64,000 nt of DNA from Flavobacterium rhamnosiphilum (GCF_004349195.1 NZ_SMLG01000016.1:1-64000); one strand, 5' to 3'. Shown: positions 1-9,121, counted from the first letter of the stretch. Numbers and translations: made by a program. Notes: generated from the sequence alone by a model not told the origin.

Positions 1-96
1 TAGGCTTAATGCAAAGTTGGTTTTGTATTTGGAATGATTTGGCAAATCCGAAAAATAACGCTGATTTAACCCCAAACTGCTTGTAGCGCGGGAACG
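1..96. repeat. dispersed repeat, partial copy (left edge of window)
   Basis: This stretch resembles 2711-2810. Shared words, in the same order, are GGCTTAAT (3-10), AAGTTGGTTTTGTA (14-27), CCGAAAAAT (49-57) and a related right end with AGCG then AACG. The two copies bracket the AraC and serine hydrolase genes. The left part of this copy may lie outside the window. Confidence 0.5.
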
Positions 97-132
97 TTGT
101 TTGATGTTTTCGAGAAACAAAATGCTAACCAA

Positions 133-942
133 ATGAAACAATCACTAAAAGGAGAATTTTACGGACAAACGAATAAAACTATTAATTTAGAAGGAATTAC
201 TTTGACCGATACGGTTTATACTCATGATAAAGTAGATTGGCATTATCACGAAAACGCATATTTTACTTTTATCCTTCAAGGAAACTTAATAGAAGGTAAT
301 AAAAAAGAAATCTACAATTGTTCTGCCGGTAGTTTATTATTTCATAATTGGCAAGATCCACATTATAATATCAAACCCGAAGGATTTACAAGAGGTTTTC
401 ATATTGAAATAGAGAAAAACTGGTTTGATGATTTAGATTTTGACACAAAGGATTTACAAGGAAGCATCAATATATCGAATTCTGATTTGAAGTTTTTAAT
501 GTATAAAATTTTTAGAGAAACAAAAGTTGATGATAACCAATCTCAACTTTCAATTCAAATGCTATTGCTAGAAACTTTAGCAAAAATGCTACAAAATAAT
601 CAATCTAAATCTAATAAAAAACCCAATTGGGTTAGTGAAATAAATATGATACTGAATGACCAATTTTCAGATAATCTTTCTTTAGAATATTTGTCAAAAA
701 CTTTAAACATTCATCCTGTTCATTTGTCAAGAGATTTTTCAAAATATTTTAATTCTAGTTTTGGTGAATACATTAGAAAATTAAAAGTAGAAAAATCATT
801 AGAGTTAATTTCTCAAAAAAAGTTAGATTTGACAGCAATAGCATTTGAGTGTGGCTTTTCTGACCAAAGTCATTTTACACGTTGTTTCAAAGAAATTAAT
901 GGAATCAATCCCTCAGAATATAGAAAAATCCTTTTTGGTTAA
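133..942 (+). CDS. AraC family transcriptional regulator
   Basis: A one-component DNA-binding regulator of 269 residues. The N-terminal part (about 20-110) looks like a small cupin-type sensor domain with several His residues (WHYHENAYF). The last 100 residues hold two helix-turn-helix units typical of AraC/XylS proteins; the second carries the hallmark IAFECGFSDQSHFTRCFK. An upstream TTG at 97 would add 12 residues of poor quality, so I chose the ATG at 133. The serine hydrolase gene follows 81 bases downstream on the same strand and could be its target. The inducer is unknown. Confidence 0.85.
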   Translation: MKQSLKGEFYGQTNKTINLEGITLTDTVYTHDKVDWHYHENAYFTFILQGNLIEGNKKEIYNCSAGSLLFHNWQDPHYNIKPEGFTRGFHIEIEKNWFDDLDFDTKDLQGSINISNSDLKFLMYKIFRETKVDDNQSQLSIQMLLLETLAKMLQNNQSKSNKKPNWVSEINMILNDQFSDNLSLEYLSKTLNIHPVHLSRDFSKYFNSSFGEYIRKLKVEKSLELISQKKLDLTAIAFECGFSDQSHFTRCFKEINGINPSEYRKILFG

Positions 943-1023
943 TTTTCTTCAAATGTTAATCTTATTCTATTTTTAAATTAATTTTAGCAATAATTTTGAA
1001 GTCGAATTTTAAAACTAAATAAC

Positions 1024-2667
1024 ATGAAAAGGATTTTAATCCTGGCTTTTGCCAATCTATTTTGGCTAATCACTTTCAGCCAAACAAGTAACTTTGTAAA
1101 AAGTGACAGCATCATTTATCCTATTCACAAAGCGAACATTGGAAAAATTGCCTTTATGGGACAAATTGTACCTATAGAAAATTTCAAAGAAACGGATTTC
1201 TTAGAATCATTTGAACTCAAAGAAAAAACTGATTTTAATATCCGAGTGTTTTTAGGAAACTCTTTGACAAATTACCTTCACTTGCTTTCGCCAAAACTAA
1301 CCGCAGATGAACTTACAAAAAATGGGAATTATCAATTTACATTTATAGTTGACAAAAAAAAAATTTATGTTGAAAATCTAAATGTTGGAGCAGGAAGTGC
1401 TGATAGCAAAAATCAGAAGACAATTTTAAGAGTTCCTTTAATAAGTTCAACCAATGAAGATTCTTGGGGTAGATTTCTTTGGAATAGATTTTTAACTAAT
1501 GGCGGACAAGAAGCATTTACAAATGGCGAACATCTTCTTAAAATTGAAATCAGACCTTATCTAAAATTAACCGAGGTAATATCTGGAAATATAATTGCCG
1601 AAGGACAAATAAAAATTATTATTCCTGAAATTAAGGTTAATGAAAAAATGGTTCGTTTTCAATCGATAAAGCCATTAAAAGATTGGCAAATTTCAAAAGA
1701 TAATTTTGATAAATCCAAAATTGAAGAATTAAATAGAAAAATAGCCAACCAAACATTCAAAAATATTACAAGTATTGTTGTAATTAAAGAAGGCAAATTA
1801 TTAATTGAAGAGTATTTTAATGATGTGAACCGAAATACACTTCACGACACAAGGTCTGTTGGCAAATCATTTGCTTCAACTATTTTGGGAATTGCCATCA
1901 AAGAAGGTTACATAAAAAGTGAAACGCAAACACTAAAAGAGTTTTACGATCTAAAATCCTTTCAAAACTATTCCACATCAAAAGATAGTGTTACTTTAAA
2001 AAGTTTGCTGACAATGAGTTCCAATTTTGAAGGTTCCGATATGAATTCTGAATCAATTGGTAACGAAGAAAATATGTATCCTACAAAAAATTGGGTTGAC
2101 TTTACATTAAACCTTCCTATTGACAAAACAAAAGTAGTAGACAAGCAGTGGGATTACTTTACGGCTGGCTGTATAGTTATAGGCGACATAATTCATAAAT
2201 CTGTACCAAATGGTTTAGAGAAATATGCCGACAAAAATTTATTCAAACCACTTGGAATTACTAATTACAGATGGGAATTTACACCTCAAAAAGTGGCTAA
2301 TACAGCAGGTGGTATTCAATTACGTTCGTTGGATTTTGCTAAATTTGGGCAATTATACCAAAATAAAGGTGCTTGGAATGGTGAACAAATTCTTTCGCAA
2401 GAATGGATAGCAAAAAGTTTATCACACCAAATGACAATATCAGAAAACGAGTATTATGGTTATCTATTTTGGAATAAAACGTACAAAGTAAATGGCGTGG
2501 ATTATGAAGTTTATTATTCAAGCGGTAATGGTGGCAATAGAATTTTCATTTTTAAAGATCAGCCTATTGTAATTGTAATTACTTCGACAGCATATAATAC
2601 GGCATACGGACACAAACAAGTTGAAAAGATTATGCAGGAATATTTAATATCAGCAATAACAAAATAA
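1024..2667 (+). CDS. secreted serine hydrolase, class C beta-lactamase fold
   Basis: A 547-residue protein with an N-terminal signal peptide (MKRILILAFANLFWLITFS, then Q). Residues about 30-215 form a domain I do not recognise. Residues 230-540 match the beta-lactamase/penicillin-binding family: nucleophile motif S278-V-G-K281, a tyrosine motif at Y378 (DYFTAG) and a Gly-rich third motif near 500-504 (SGNGGN) where HxG or KTG is usual. Likely an exported esterase, peptidase or transpeptidase-like enzyme; true beta-lactamase activity is not implied. The preceding AraC gene may control it. It lies between two copies of a dispersed repeat. Confidence 0.82.
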   Translation: MKRILILAFANLFWLITFSQTSNFVKSDSIIYPIHKANIGKIAFMGQIVPIENFKETDFLESFELKEKTDFNIRVFLGNSLTNYLHLLSPKLTADELTKNGNYQFTFIVDKKKIYVENLNVGAGSADSKNQKTILRVPLISSTNEDSWGRFLWNRFLTNGGQEAFTNGEHLLKIEIRPYLKLTEVISGNIIAEGQIKIIIPEIKVNEKMVRFQSIKPLKDWQISKDNFDKSKIEELNRKIANQTFKNITSIVVIKEGKLLIEEYFNDVNRNTLHDTRSVGKSFASTILGIAIKEGYIKSETQTLKEFYDLKSFQNYSTSKDSVTLKSLLTMSSNFEGSDMNSESIGNEENMYPTKNWVDFTLNLPIDKTKVVDKQWDYFTAGCIVIGDIIHKSVPNGLEKYADKNLFKPLGITNYRWEFTPQKVANTAGGIQLRSLDFAKFGQLYQNKGAWNGEQILSQEWIAKSLSHQMTISENEYYGYLFWNKTYKVNGVDYEVYYSSGNGGNRIFIFKDQPIVIVITSTAYNTAYGHKQVEKIMQEYLISAITK

Positions 2668-2688
2668 CAAGAAAAAGGCATACCACAG

Positions 2689-2810
2689 CGTTTGGCAATA
2701 TGACGGGTTTGGGCTTAATTTGAAGTTGGTTTTGTACTTGTAAAATAGTCAGTAACCGAAAAATTAGGCTTCCTTAATCCGCCACATCGTCAAGCGACCA
2801 AACGACGTGA
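2689..2810. repeat. dispersed repeat with imperfect inverted ends
   Basis: The left end (2689-2710, GCGTTTGGCAATATGACGGG) pairs imperfectly, at about 13 of 19 positions, with 2778-2796. An outer CGTTTGG/CCAAACG pair also closes the unit. The middle (2711-2768) matches 1-57. The unit could fold into one long stem when single-stranded. No recombinase gene is nearby. Confidence 0.55.
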
Positions 2811-2885
2811 CTTTTTGCCAGCATAACTTTTGAGATAAATTTCAAAAACAAATATCCCATTATAGAATAGTCCCTTTTTATTAAA

Positions 2886-3626
2886 ATGAAAAAATTAAAC
2901 CCATCAATCAAGCATCATTTACTAATAGGAATCTTCATCAGTATTTGGCTTTTCATTTTCGCTTTTTTCATAAAACCATTTGACGATGGAACAATAAGCT
3001 TTAAAATGTGGCTTCTTATAAGTGTTGGATTTAGCCTAATTGCATTTCTATGCTACGGATTACTGGCTATAATTCAAAAAAGTGTTTATCAAAAAGTGTC
3101 AAAATGGAATGTTGGTTTTGAAATCGTTAGCCTTGTTTTTTTTCAGCTGCTTTTTTTAGTGAGTACCTATAGCTATTACAAAAGCCCCGTTCTAAATGGA
3201 GGATATGATTTTTTTGAATTTTTACGGATCATAATTCTGAAATCAGCTTTGATTTCAACTCCGATAATACTATTGGCACGAGGATACTCGGTTAAGCTAA
3301 TTCCCATAAAAGAAGAGTATATCGCGATAAGGGGAGAAAATAAATTAGATATTTTAAAAATAAGAAAACAGGACTTGGTCTGCGTTTCTAATTCGCAAAA
3401 TTATGTTGAGATTTTCTTTATAGAGGAGAGCCAACTAAAAACAAAATTAATTCGAAGTACGCTTAAAAAAGTTCAGCATGATTTCGACTTTTTAGTTCAA
3501 GTGCATCGTTCCCATTTAATAAATCCAACACATTTTAAGGCTTGGAAAAATCAGGATACCATTTCTCTCACTCAAATTGAACTGCCTGTTTCTAAAAATT
3601 ACAAGGAGCATTTATTGTCCTTATAA
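2886..3626 (+). CDS. membrane-anchored LytTR DNA-binding regulator
   Basis: A 246-residue protein. Residues 1-135 contain about four hydrophobic membrane segments (for example LLIGIFISIWLFIFAFFI). Residues about 150-246 form a LytTR DNA-binding domain, seen in the stretch VCVSNSQNYVEIFF and the end QVHRSHLINPTHF followed by LPVSKNY. There is no receiver domain, so it is not a classical response regulator; proteins with this layout are thought to sense signals at the membrane. The amidohydrolase gene follows 105 bases downstream on the same strand and is a plausible target. Confidence 0.8.
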   Translation: MKKLNPSIKHHLLIGIFISIWLFIFAFFIKPFDDGTISFKMWLLISVGFSLIAFLCYGLLAIIQKSVYQKVSKWNVGFEIVSLVFFQLLFLVSTYSYYKSPVLNGGYDFFEFLRIIILKSALISTPIILLARGYSVKLIPIKEEYIAIRGENKLDILKIRKQDLVCVSNSQNYVEIFFIEESQLKTKLIRSTLKKVQHDFDFLVQVHRSHLINPTHFKAWKNQDTISLTQIELPVSKNYKEHLLSL

Positions 3627-3731
3627 TTTTCGTACCTAAAATGGCATATTTCATACCTAACCCCTCATTACACCGTATATTACGATGTGTTTCAGTTTAT
3701 TTTTGCCTCTCAAATCAAAATAAAATAAATT

Positions 3732-5252
3732 ATGAAAAAACTATGGTTTAGGAGATTACTATACGCCGCTATGATATTGTTAGTCGTTTTTATTGGCGTT
3801 TTTATCTGGGCAGATAATGAATTAAATAAGGTTTTGGGCAAATCAACTGAAGTTATAACTATTTCTTCAATTGTTAAACCATCCAAAATAATTCAAATAA
3901 AAAACGCCAACGTACTTTCAGAAGATTGTACTTATTTTTTAAAAAATCAAGATGTAATTATTAAAAACGGAAAGATAATTCGTTTAGGCGAAAATCAACT
4001 TATGGATAGCACAGCTACTATCATTGATGGTACAAACAAATACCTGATTCCAGGCCTTGTGGACAGTCACGTTCATTTAAAAGAAAGTAAAAATGATTTA
4101 TTTTTATATTTAGTTAATGGCGTAACCTATGTTAGAGAAATGGCTGGAAGGCCTATAGCTTTAGAATGGAGAAAATCAATACAAAAAAATGGCATTGGGC
4201 CACGAATGTTTATCGCATCTCCTCCAATATATAGTGAAAGTGGATTAACAGGTTATTATTATAGTTGGACCAGACAGTCCATCAATTATTCAACTAAAAA
4301 TGACGCACAAAAGGAGATAAAGAGAATAAAAGAACAAGGCTATGATGCCGTTAAAATGTACGGTTTTGTTACTCCGGAAATGTTTAAAACTACAATAGAG
4401 ATTGCCAAAGAGAACAATATTCCTGTCATTGGTCATATCCCATTAGTTAATTTAAAAACTTTTTATCAATCAGGTCAAAAAGAGATTGCTCACATTGAAG
4501 AACTAACCGTAAAAAACATGGATGATTTCGGGAAATCAATTTCTAAAAATCCAGAAGAATACCTCAATTTTTTAAAAGCACATGCAGACCAAATTGCAAA
4601 AAAGCTAAAGGAGAATAACATTAGTGTTACTTCAACTATTTCGTTAATTGAAAGTCTTCCAAAACAAAGATTTGCCTTAAAATCTAAACTTAAAGAAATA
4701 GAATTAAGATATGCCAATCCTAAAATTATTGAAGGAACTCCACTTTATAAATTAGGCTGGTTACCAAGTAAAAATGGATATGAGTATGATGGAAAAGATG
4801 AACCCGAGGCAAGAAGAATATCATTAGTTTTTTGGAATACTTATGTAGAAGCTATTCATATTATGACAAAAGCATTGGTTGATAATAAAGTTACAATTAT
4901 GGCTGGAACTGATGCCAATGTAGCAACTGTTGTCCCAGGATTTTCACTTCATAATGAATTAGAATCTTTGTCTAAATCCGGAATGACTAATTCACAAGCA
5001 CTCTATTCGGCAACCGTTGCACCAAGTAGTTGGATGAAAAGCAACACAGGAAAAATTAAAATCGGCTATAATTCCGATTTAGTGCTACTTTCAAAAAACC
5101 CATTAGAAGATATTAAAAACACAAAGACTATTGAATATGTTTTTTTTGATAAATATAGGATTGATAAAACCCAAATCGCCACTATTTTGAAAGCCATAGA
5201 AGCGGCAAATAATGAAAACAGAAGTATAAAAATTGACGAATACTTAAATTGA
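3732..5252 (+). CDS. amidohydrolase family protein (imidazolonepropionase/prolidase-like)
   Basis: A 506-residue metal-dependent hydrolase with one N-terminal membrane segment (residues 7-27), so probably anchored outside the inner membrane. Metal-binding and catalytic residues of the superfamily are present: H113-x-H115 in DSHVHLKES, candidate carbamylated K208 (AVKMYGF), H235 (IGHIP), H254 (AHIEE) and D394 (AGTDAN). The C-terminal beta sandwich ends with IGYNSDLVLLSKNPLEDI. The substrate is not deducible; relatives cleave amide bonds in dipeptides or cyclic amides. A miniature element lies just downstream. Confidence 0.82.
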   Translation: MKKLWFRRLLYAAMILLVVFIGVFIWADNELNKVLGKSTEVITISSIVKPSKIIQIKNANVLSEDCTYFLKNQDVIIKNGKIIRLGENQLMDSTATIIDGTNKYLIPGLVDSHVHLKESKNDLFLYLVNGVTYVREMAGRPIALEWRKSIQKNGIGPRMFIASPPIYSESGLTGYYYSWTRQSINYSTKNDAQKEIKRIKEQGYDAVKMYGFVTPEMFKTTIEIAKENNIPVIGHIPLVNLKTFYQSGQKEIAHIEELTVKNMDDFGKSISKNPEEYLNFLKAHADQIAKKLKENNISVTSTISLIESLPKQRFALKSKLKEIELRYANPKIIEGTPLYKLGWLPSKNGYEYDGKDEPEARRISLVFWNTYVEAIHIMTKALVDNKVTIMAGTDANVATVVPGFSLHNELESLSKSGMTNSQALYSATVAPSSWMKSNTGKIKIGYNSDLVLLSKNPLEDIKNTKTIEYVFFDKYRIDKTQIATILKAIEAANNENRSIKIDEYLN

Positions 5253-5303
5253 AAAAACAATAAAAATAAGTGAACATCAAAAACGAATGGAATAAAAATG
5301 TAA

Positions 5304-5454
5304 TATGACTGTCCGTTACTAATACCTATGTATTTAATTTTGTCATTTCGACGAAGGAGAAATCACATTAGTTGCTCTCGTTATGTGATTTCTCCTTCGT
5401 CGAAATGACAAAACAGCTAAATTTTATTCATAAGATGTATAACGGACAGTCATA
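5304..5454. mobile_element. miniature inverted-repeat element A1 (151 bp)
   Basis: The ends are a perfect 14-base inverted repeat, TATGACTGTCCGTT at the left and its complement at the right. The element is flanked by near-identical 8-base direct repeats (AAATGTAA at 5296-5303, AAATGCAA at 5455-5462), as expected for a target duplication. The interior is a second strong hairpin with arms of about 27 bases (TGTCATTTCGACGAAGGAGA and its complement). There is no coding capacity, so it must be moved by a transposase encoded elsewhere. Confidence 0.75.
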
Positions 5455-5486
5455 AAATGCAAATAATAAAACTTTAGACAACCAAT

Positions 5487-5864
5487 ATGTTACAATTCAA
5501 CCCAAAATATTTTGCGATTACAGTCTTACTTTTTCTCATAGAAATTGCAATTGCTTTGTTTGTTCATGATAACTTTATCAGACCCTATTTTGGAGATTTT
5601 TTAGTGGTCATTCTACTCTATTGTTTTCTAAAATCGTTTCTAAACGTGTCGGTTTGGGTTGCCGCATGTATTGTGTTGGTCTTTTCCTTTGCTATCGAAA
5701 TCGCACAATATTTTAATGCGGTTGAAAAACTGGGTTTACAGCATTCAGAAATTGCCAAAGCCGTTCTTGGAAATTCATTTGCCTGGATTGATTTGCTTGC
5801 CTATATTCTTGGAATTTTGACTGTAATCAGCATTGAAAAAATTCACTTTAAAACGAGAGAATAA
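5487..5864 (+). CDS. DUF2809 family small membrane protein
   Basis: A 125-residue integral membrane protein with about four hydrophobic helices and a conserved central stretch (FSFAIEIAQYFNAVE, then GNSFAWIDLLAYILG) that I recognise from the DUF2809 family. The function is unknown. It sits alone between two miniature elements. Confidence 0.75.
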   Translation: MLQFNPKYFAITVLLFLIEIAIALFVHDNFIRPYFGDFLVVILLYCFLKSFLNVSVWVAACIVLVFSFAIEIAQYFNAVEKLGLQHSEIAKAVLGNSFAWIDLLAYILGILTVISIEKIHFKTRE

Positions 5865-5907
5865 AATGCAAATGGCTTCGCACTACTGTAGCTTGACGCC
5901 ATTGCTC

Positions 5908-6121
5908 ACGTCAAACGCATTAAAATTAAAGTTTAAACCACATAGAAACATAGTGTTTATTCCTGTAAAAATAAATTTTGACGGAGATAAGAGTTTACAA
6001 TAGAAAAAAAAGCATTGGCTTTTTTTCTATGTCACCTAAATTTCGACTGTTCGGAACCCATTTAAATCAAAAGTTAAATTCTATATTTCTATGTGGTTCA
6101 ATTTTTAATGCGTTTGACCTT
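5908..6121. mobile_element. miniature inverted-repeat element B1 (214 bp)
   Basis: The left end has GTCAAACGCATTAAAA then AACCACATAGAAACATAG (5910-5953); the right end has the inverse, CTATATTTCTATGTGGTT then TTTTTAATGCGTTTGAC (6081-6118). The direct repeat GCCATTGCTC flanks it exactly (5898-5907 and 6122-6131), suggesting a 10-base target duplication. There is no open reading frame. The terminal word CAAACGCAT is shared with the element at 13572-13650. Confidence 0.65.
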
Positions 6122-6285
6122 GCCATTGCTCGTTTGTAGAAAATTGTATCCATTTTTTCCATAACTTCGTTTTTGGTATCAGAAAATACTCTGTTCCAAA
6201 TCCCGTAACAGACGCAAAACCACGGGAGGTAATAGTCAAACTAAATGCCGACAATGAATGAACAAATATTTTAAAATCAGATTAG

Positions 6286-6873
6286 ATGAGCGAAAAAATG
6301 TTTTTTAAGACCCGTCTGTACTTTACTGGAATAGTAACAATTGCTATTTGGTCACTATTAACTTGGAACCATTATCATGGAGGTGTACCAAGTCATCATA
6401 TATTGGCACGGGAAGACTTGCCTGAAATTTCAAATTGGTGGGGAGGTCTTTTAATTCCTTTACTTACCTGGTTTCTACTCTATCGGATTCAAAAGAGATT
6501 AATTAATAACAATGATGAAAAATCACAAGCAGCAACATTTCCTATAAATATACTTTATGGATTCGTTGGTGCTCTATTTTTTGGAATGCTACTTTCTGCC
6601 TTTTTCACCTTTGGTTATTCTGAAATACCCGGCTACATGCTTATTGGGGTTTTTATACTGGCACTATTTTTTCCAATTTATCGGGCAGAATGCATTCTAG
6701 GCTTTGTGATTGGTATGACGGTCACTTTTGGCGCAGTGCTTCCAACTGGAGTAGGATCTATAATAGCGTTAATAGGTGTCGTACTCTATTTAGGTGTTCG
6801 ACCAACCGTATCATATGTGACATCAGCACTCGTAAATATAGTCTCTTCGAATCAACACAAGAAGGACAGATGA
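6286..6873 (+). CDS. hypothetical integral membrane protein
   Basis: A 195-residue protein with about five or six hydrophobic segments (for example YFTGIVTIAIWSLLTW, and the glycine-rich VIGMTVTFGAVLPTGVGSII). A short His-rich loop follows the first helix (NHYHGGVPSHHI). I do not recognise a family. It stands alone between repeat-bearing spacers. Start ATG at 6286. Confidence 0.6.
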   Translation: MSEKMFFKTRLYFTGIVTIAIWSLLTWNHYHGGVPSHHILAREDLPEISNWWGGLLIPLLTWFLLYRIQKRLINNNDEKSQAATFPINILYGFVGALFFGMLLSAFFTFGYSEIPGYMLIGVFILALFFPIYRAECILGFVIGMTVTFGAVLPTGVGSIIALIGVVLYLGVRPTVSYVTSALVNIVSSNQHKKDR

Positions 6874-7260
6874 CACAATTAATGAGTGCTGCTAAAGGTT
6901 TAAAATCGGATAAATTAACCCGATCTAGCGGATTTGATAATGCGAAAATATTTTCCGTGCCTGTAAAAAGAATTCCATAATTCATAAAAAAACAGGACTA
7001 TCCGTAACTAATACCAAACAATACTTTTTGCAGACTACTAAAAAACATAAAGTAAAGACTAATCCTACGGTAACAACTCTTTTCAAAATTTAAATAAAAA
7101 ATACAATCGTAAGAAAAGCAACCTTATTTAAGTCCTTTTAAACGAATATATTTCTTTTTAAAAGTAGTTTTAGTCAGTTAAATCGTATACATTTACTCCG
7201 ATTAAACTGGAATGAATAGACGCTTTAAAATTGTACAAATTATAAAATGAGGAATCATAA
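6874..7260. other. 387-base spacer without a recognisable gene
   Basis: I see no gene here. The only recognisable piece is the degraded transposon end at 6996-7015. The rest is AT-rich, without a convincing TAnnTTTG promoter or terminator. Confidence 0.5.
6996..7015 (+). repeat. solo end related to element A
   Basis: GACTATCCGTAACTAATACC matches 18 of 20 bases of the left end of element A1 (5307-5326). No partner end is found in the following 1.8 kb, so this is probably a decayed remnant. Confidence 0.5.
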
Positions 7261-7968
7261 ATGGAAAATTTAAAACCCAATGGCCAAAGAGCAAAAATTG
7301 CCATTATGCTACTATGGATTGTGCTTACAGTCGAAATAATTTCATTGCTATCTGATTATTTACAATATGATTTATTACAAACTGTTGCAAATGGCGGACA
7401 AATCTCAACTGAAACAGCTACAGATAATGATTTAAGACAACGAATTATAGCAATAATTTATTTGGCAGTCTTTATAATTTCAGGGATTACTTTTATACGA
7501 TGGTTTAGGAGAGCCTATTACAATCTTCATCTAAAAGCAGAAAGTTTATCATTCACCGAAGGATGGGCTGCTGGTTGCTGGTTTGTACCAATCATATGTC
7601 TTTATAGACCCAACCAAATCATGAAAGAATTGTATCAGGAAACACAAAGTTTGCTCTCTAAAAAGAATGAAAATTATGCTCAAAATCTAACAACGCATTC
7701 CATTGGATGGTGGTGGGCGTTATGGATTATTTCTTCATTATTAGGCCAATTCATTTTTAGATATTCCTTGAAGGCTGAGACAATTGATGAATTGACCGTG
7801 ACCACAGTTGCAAGTATTATTGCTTCAATAATTGGTATTCCTTTAGCCATAATTACTGTAAAAGTGATTAAAGATTATTCTGAAATTGAACCTTTACTTT
7901 ATGAATTGAAGGATGGAGAAGAAGAAAAAATCTTACCTGATACTGACTTACAGCCTTTAGAAAATTAG
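7261..7968 (+). CDS. DUF4328 domain membrane protein
   Basis: A 235-residue protein with about five membrane helices. The pattern FIRWFRRAYYNLH, then GWAAGCWFVPIICLYRPNQI and the WWWALWI helix is characteristic of DUF4328 proteins. The function is unknown; an acidic cytoplasmic tail (DGEEEKILPDTD) closes the protein. MepB starts 34 bases downstream on the same strand and may be co-transcribed. Confidence 0.78.
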   Translation: MENLKPNGQRAKIAIMLLWIVLTVEIISLLSDYLQYDLLQTVANGGQISTETATDNDLRQRIIAIIYLAVFIISGITFIRWFRRAYYNLHLKAESLSFTEGWAAGCWFVPIICLYRPNQIMKELYQETQSLLSKKNENYAQNLTTHSIGWWWALWIISSLLGQFIFRYSLKAETIDELTVTTVASIIASIIGIPLAIITVKVIKDYSEIEPLLYELKDGEEEKILPDTDLQPLEN

Positions 7969-8002
7969 TTTCTCTTCTAAAAAAGCCCAAACAACAACAC
8001 TA

Positions 8003-8509
8003 ATGATTCCAGAAAACCTAATTGAGACTAAAGAGCTTGTATTTGACAAATGTGGTTTTGAACTCCGAAATCTTGAAATAGAAAAAGAAAGTACTGAATA
8101 TGGCGCCAGTAAATTTGATCTTGATATAGTTAAAATACTCTTTCGTGTTGCCAAAATTACCCCAACAAAGATTGGGCAATTTGTCACTTTTTGGAAAAGA
8201 ATTGGAAAAGGGCCAATCGAGCCTTATGCTATTTCAGACGAGATTGATTTTTTTATTATAAACACTAAAAGTGACAATCAATTTGGTCAATTTATATTTC
8301 CAAAATCTGTGCTTTGCCAACAAGGTATTATAACTGCCAATTTAAAAGAAGGAAAACGAGGAATCCGTGTGTATCCACCTTGGGATTTGACAGTCAACAA
8401 ACAAGCACAAAAAACCCAAAAATGGCAACTGGAATATTTTTTAGAAATTCCTTTGAATCAACCCATAAATTTAGAAAGAGCGAAACAGCTTTATGCTATA
8501 ATAGATTAA
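8003..8509 (+). CDS. MepB family protein
   Basis: A 168-residue soluble protein. The segment YGASKFDLDIVKILFRVAKI, then PTKIGQFVTFWKR, and the later GKRGIRVYPPWD match the MepB family, named from the mepRAB locus of Staphylococcus aureus, where the role of MepB is unsettled. The neighbours here (DUF4328, rhodanese) do not suggest a drug-efflux locus. Confidence 0.8.
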   Translation: MIPENLIETKELVFDKCGFELRNLEIEKESTEYGASKFDLDIVKILFRVAKITPTKIGQFVTFWKRIGKGPIEPYAISDEIDFFIINTKSDNQFGQFIFPKSVLCQQGIITANLKEGKRGIRVYPPWDLTVNKQAQKTQKWQLEYFLEIPLNQPINLERAKQLYAIID

Positions 8510-8836
8510 TAATCGCTGTAAAAAAATTCCTTAATTGCAATCGCTAAATAAAACACGCTCTTTTTGAATTGTAACAAGAAACAAAAAATCTATTGAGCTG
8601 TTCCTTTTTTATGTCAAACCTACGATTTCAAGATTCAGTTACACAAACCTTGCTTTAAAAATGTAATAGAGCAATTCTTTCTAAAAGTCTTACTTTATTC
8701 GTTGACCCCTTTTAATAAAAAACTCAATATTTTTTTTGTTATGTAACAAATGACACCAAAAAATCAGCTGTGTAATCGTAATTTTGCAACGCTAAAATTT
8801 ACATAAAAGGCTGAATAATCTTTAAAAAATAACAAA
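8510..8836. other. 327-base spacer upstream of the rhodanese gene
   Basis: No gene is seen. A -7-like TAATTTTG at 8779-8786 lies 50 bases before the rhodanese start, but there is no TTTG at the expected -33 distance, so the promoter call is weak. Confidence 0.4.
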
Positions 8837-9121
8837 ATGGAAGTAGCAAAAATAATTAAAGAAAAACTGGGAACTATAGTCGATGTGCGTTCCTATGATG
8901 AATTTATGGGCGGTCATGTTGCTGGCTCCATAAATACTCCTTTGAATGAAATACCACATAGAATGCAGGAAATACAAGAGCTTAAAGCTCCGTTAATCCT
9001 TTGTTGCGCATCGGGAAATAGAAGTGGACAAGCGCAACATTTTTTGACACAACACGGAATTGAATGTTACAACGGCGGTTCATGGCTGGATGTTAATTAT
9101 TATCAATCTCAAATCAGTTAA
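8837..9121 (+). CDS. single-domain rhodanese-like protein
   Basis: A 94-residue single rhodanese domain. It has the CH2A-like VDVRSYDEFMGGHVAGSINTP and the active-site loop C57-A-S-G-N-R, which carries the persulfide in this family. The loop is of six-residue type, typical of sulfurtransferases. There is no signal peptide, so it is cytoplasmic. It probably handles sulfane sulfur; the partner is unknown. Confidence 0.88.
   Translation: MEVAKIIKEKLGTIVDVRSYDEFMGGHVAGSINTPLNEIPHRMQEIQELKAPLILCCASGNRSGQAQHFLTQHGIECYNGGSWLDVNYYQSQIS

Noticed and set aside
1024..2667. Antibiotic-resistance beta-lactamase
   Set aside because: The SxxK motif is present, but the second and third motifs differ from class C lactamases and there is a large extra N-terminal domain; serine hydrolase is the safer name.
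1..2810. Integron cassette array
   Set aside because: The flanking repeats fold somewhat like recombination sites, but no integrase, no canonical RYYYAAC/GTTRRRY pair and only two copies are seen, so I report only a repeat-bracketed unit.
6690..6980. Open frame extending past the membrane protein gene
   Set aside because: Most of it overlaps the membrane protein in another frame, the product has no hydrophobic or family pattern, and there is no promoter.
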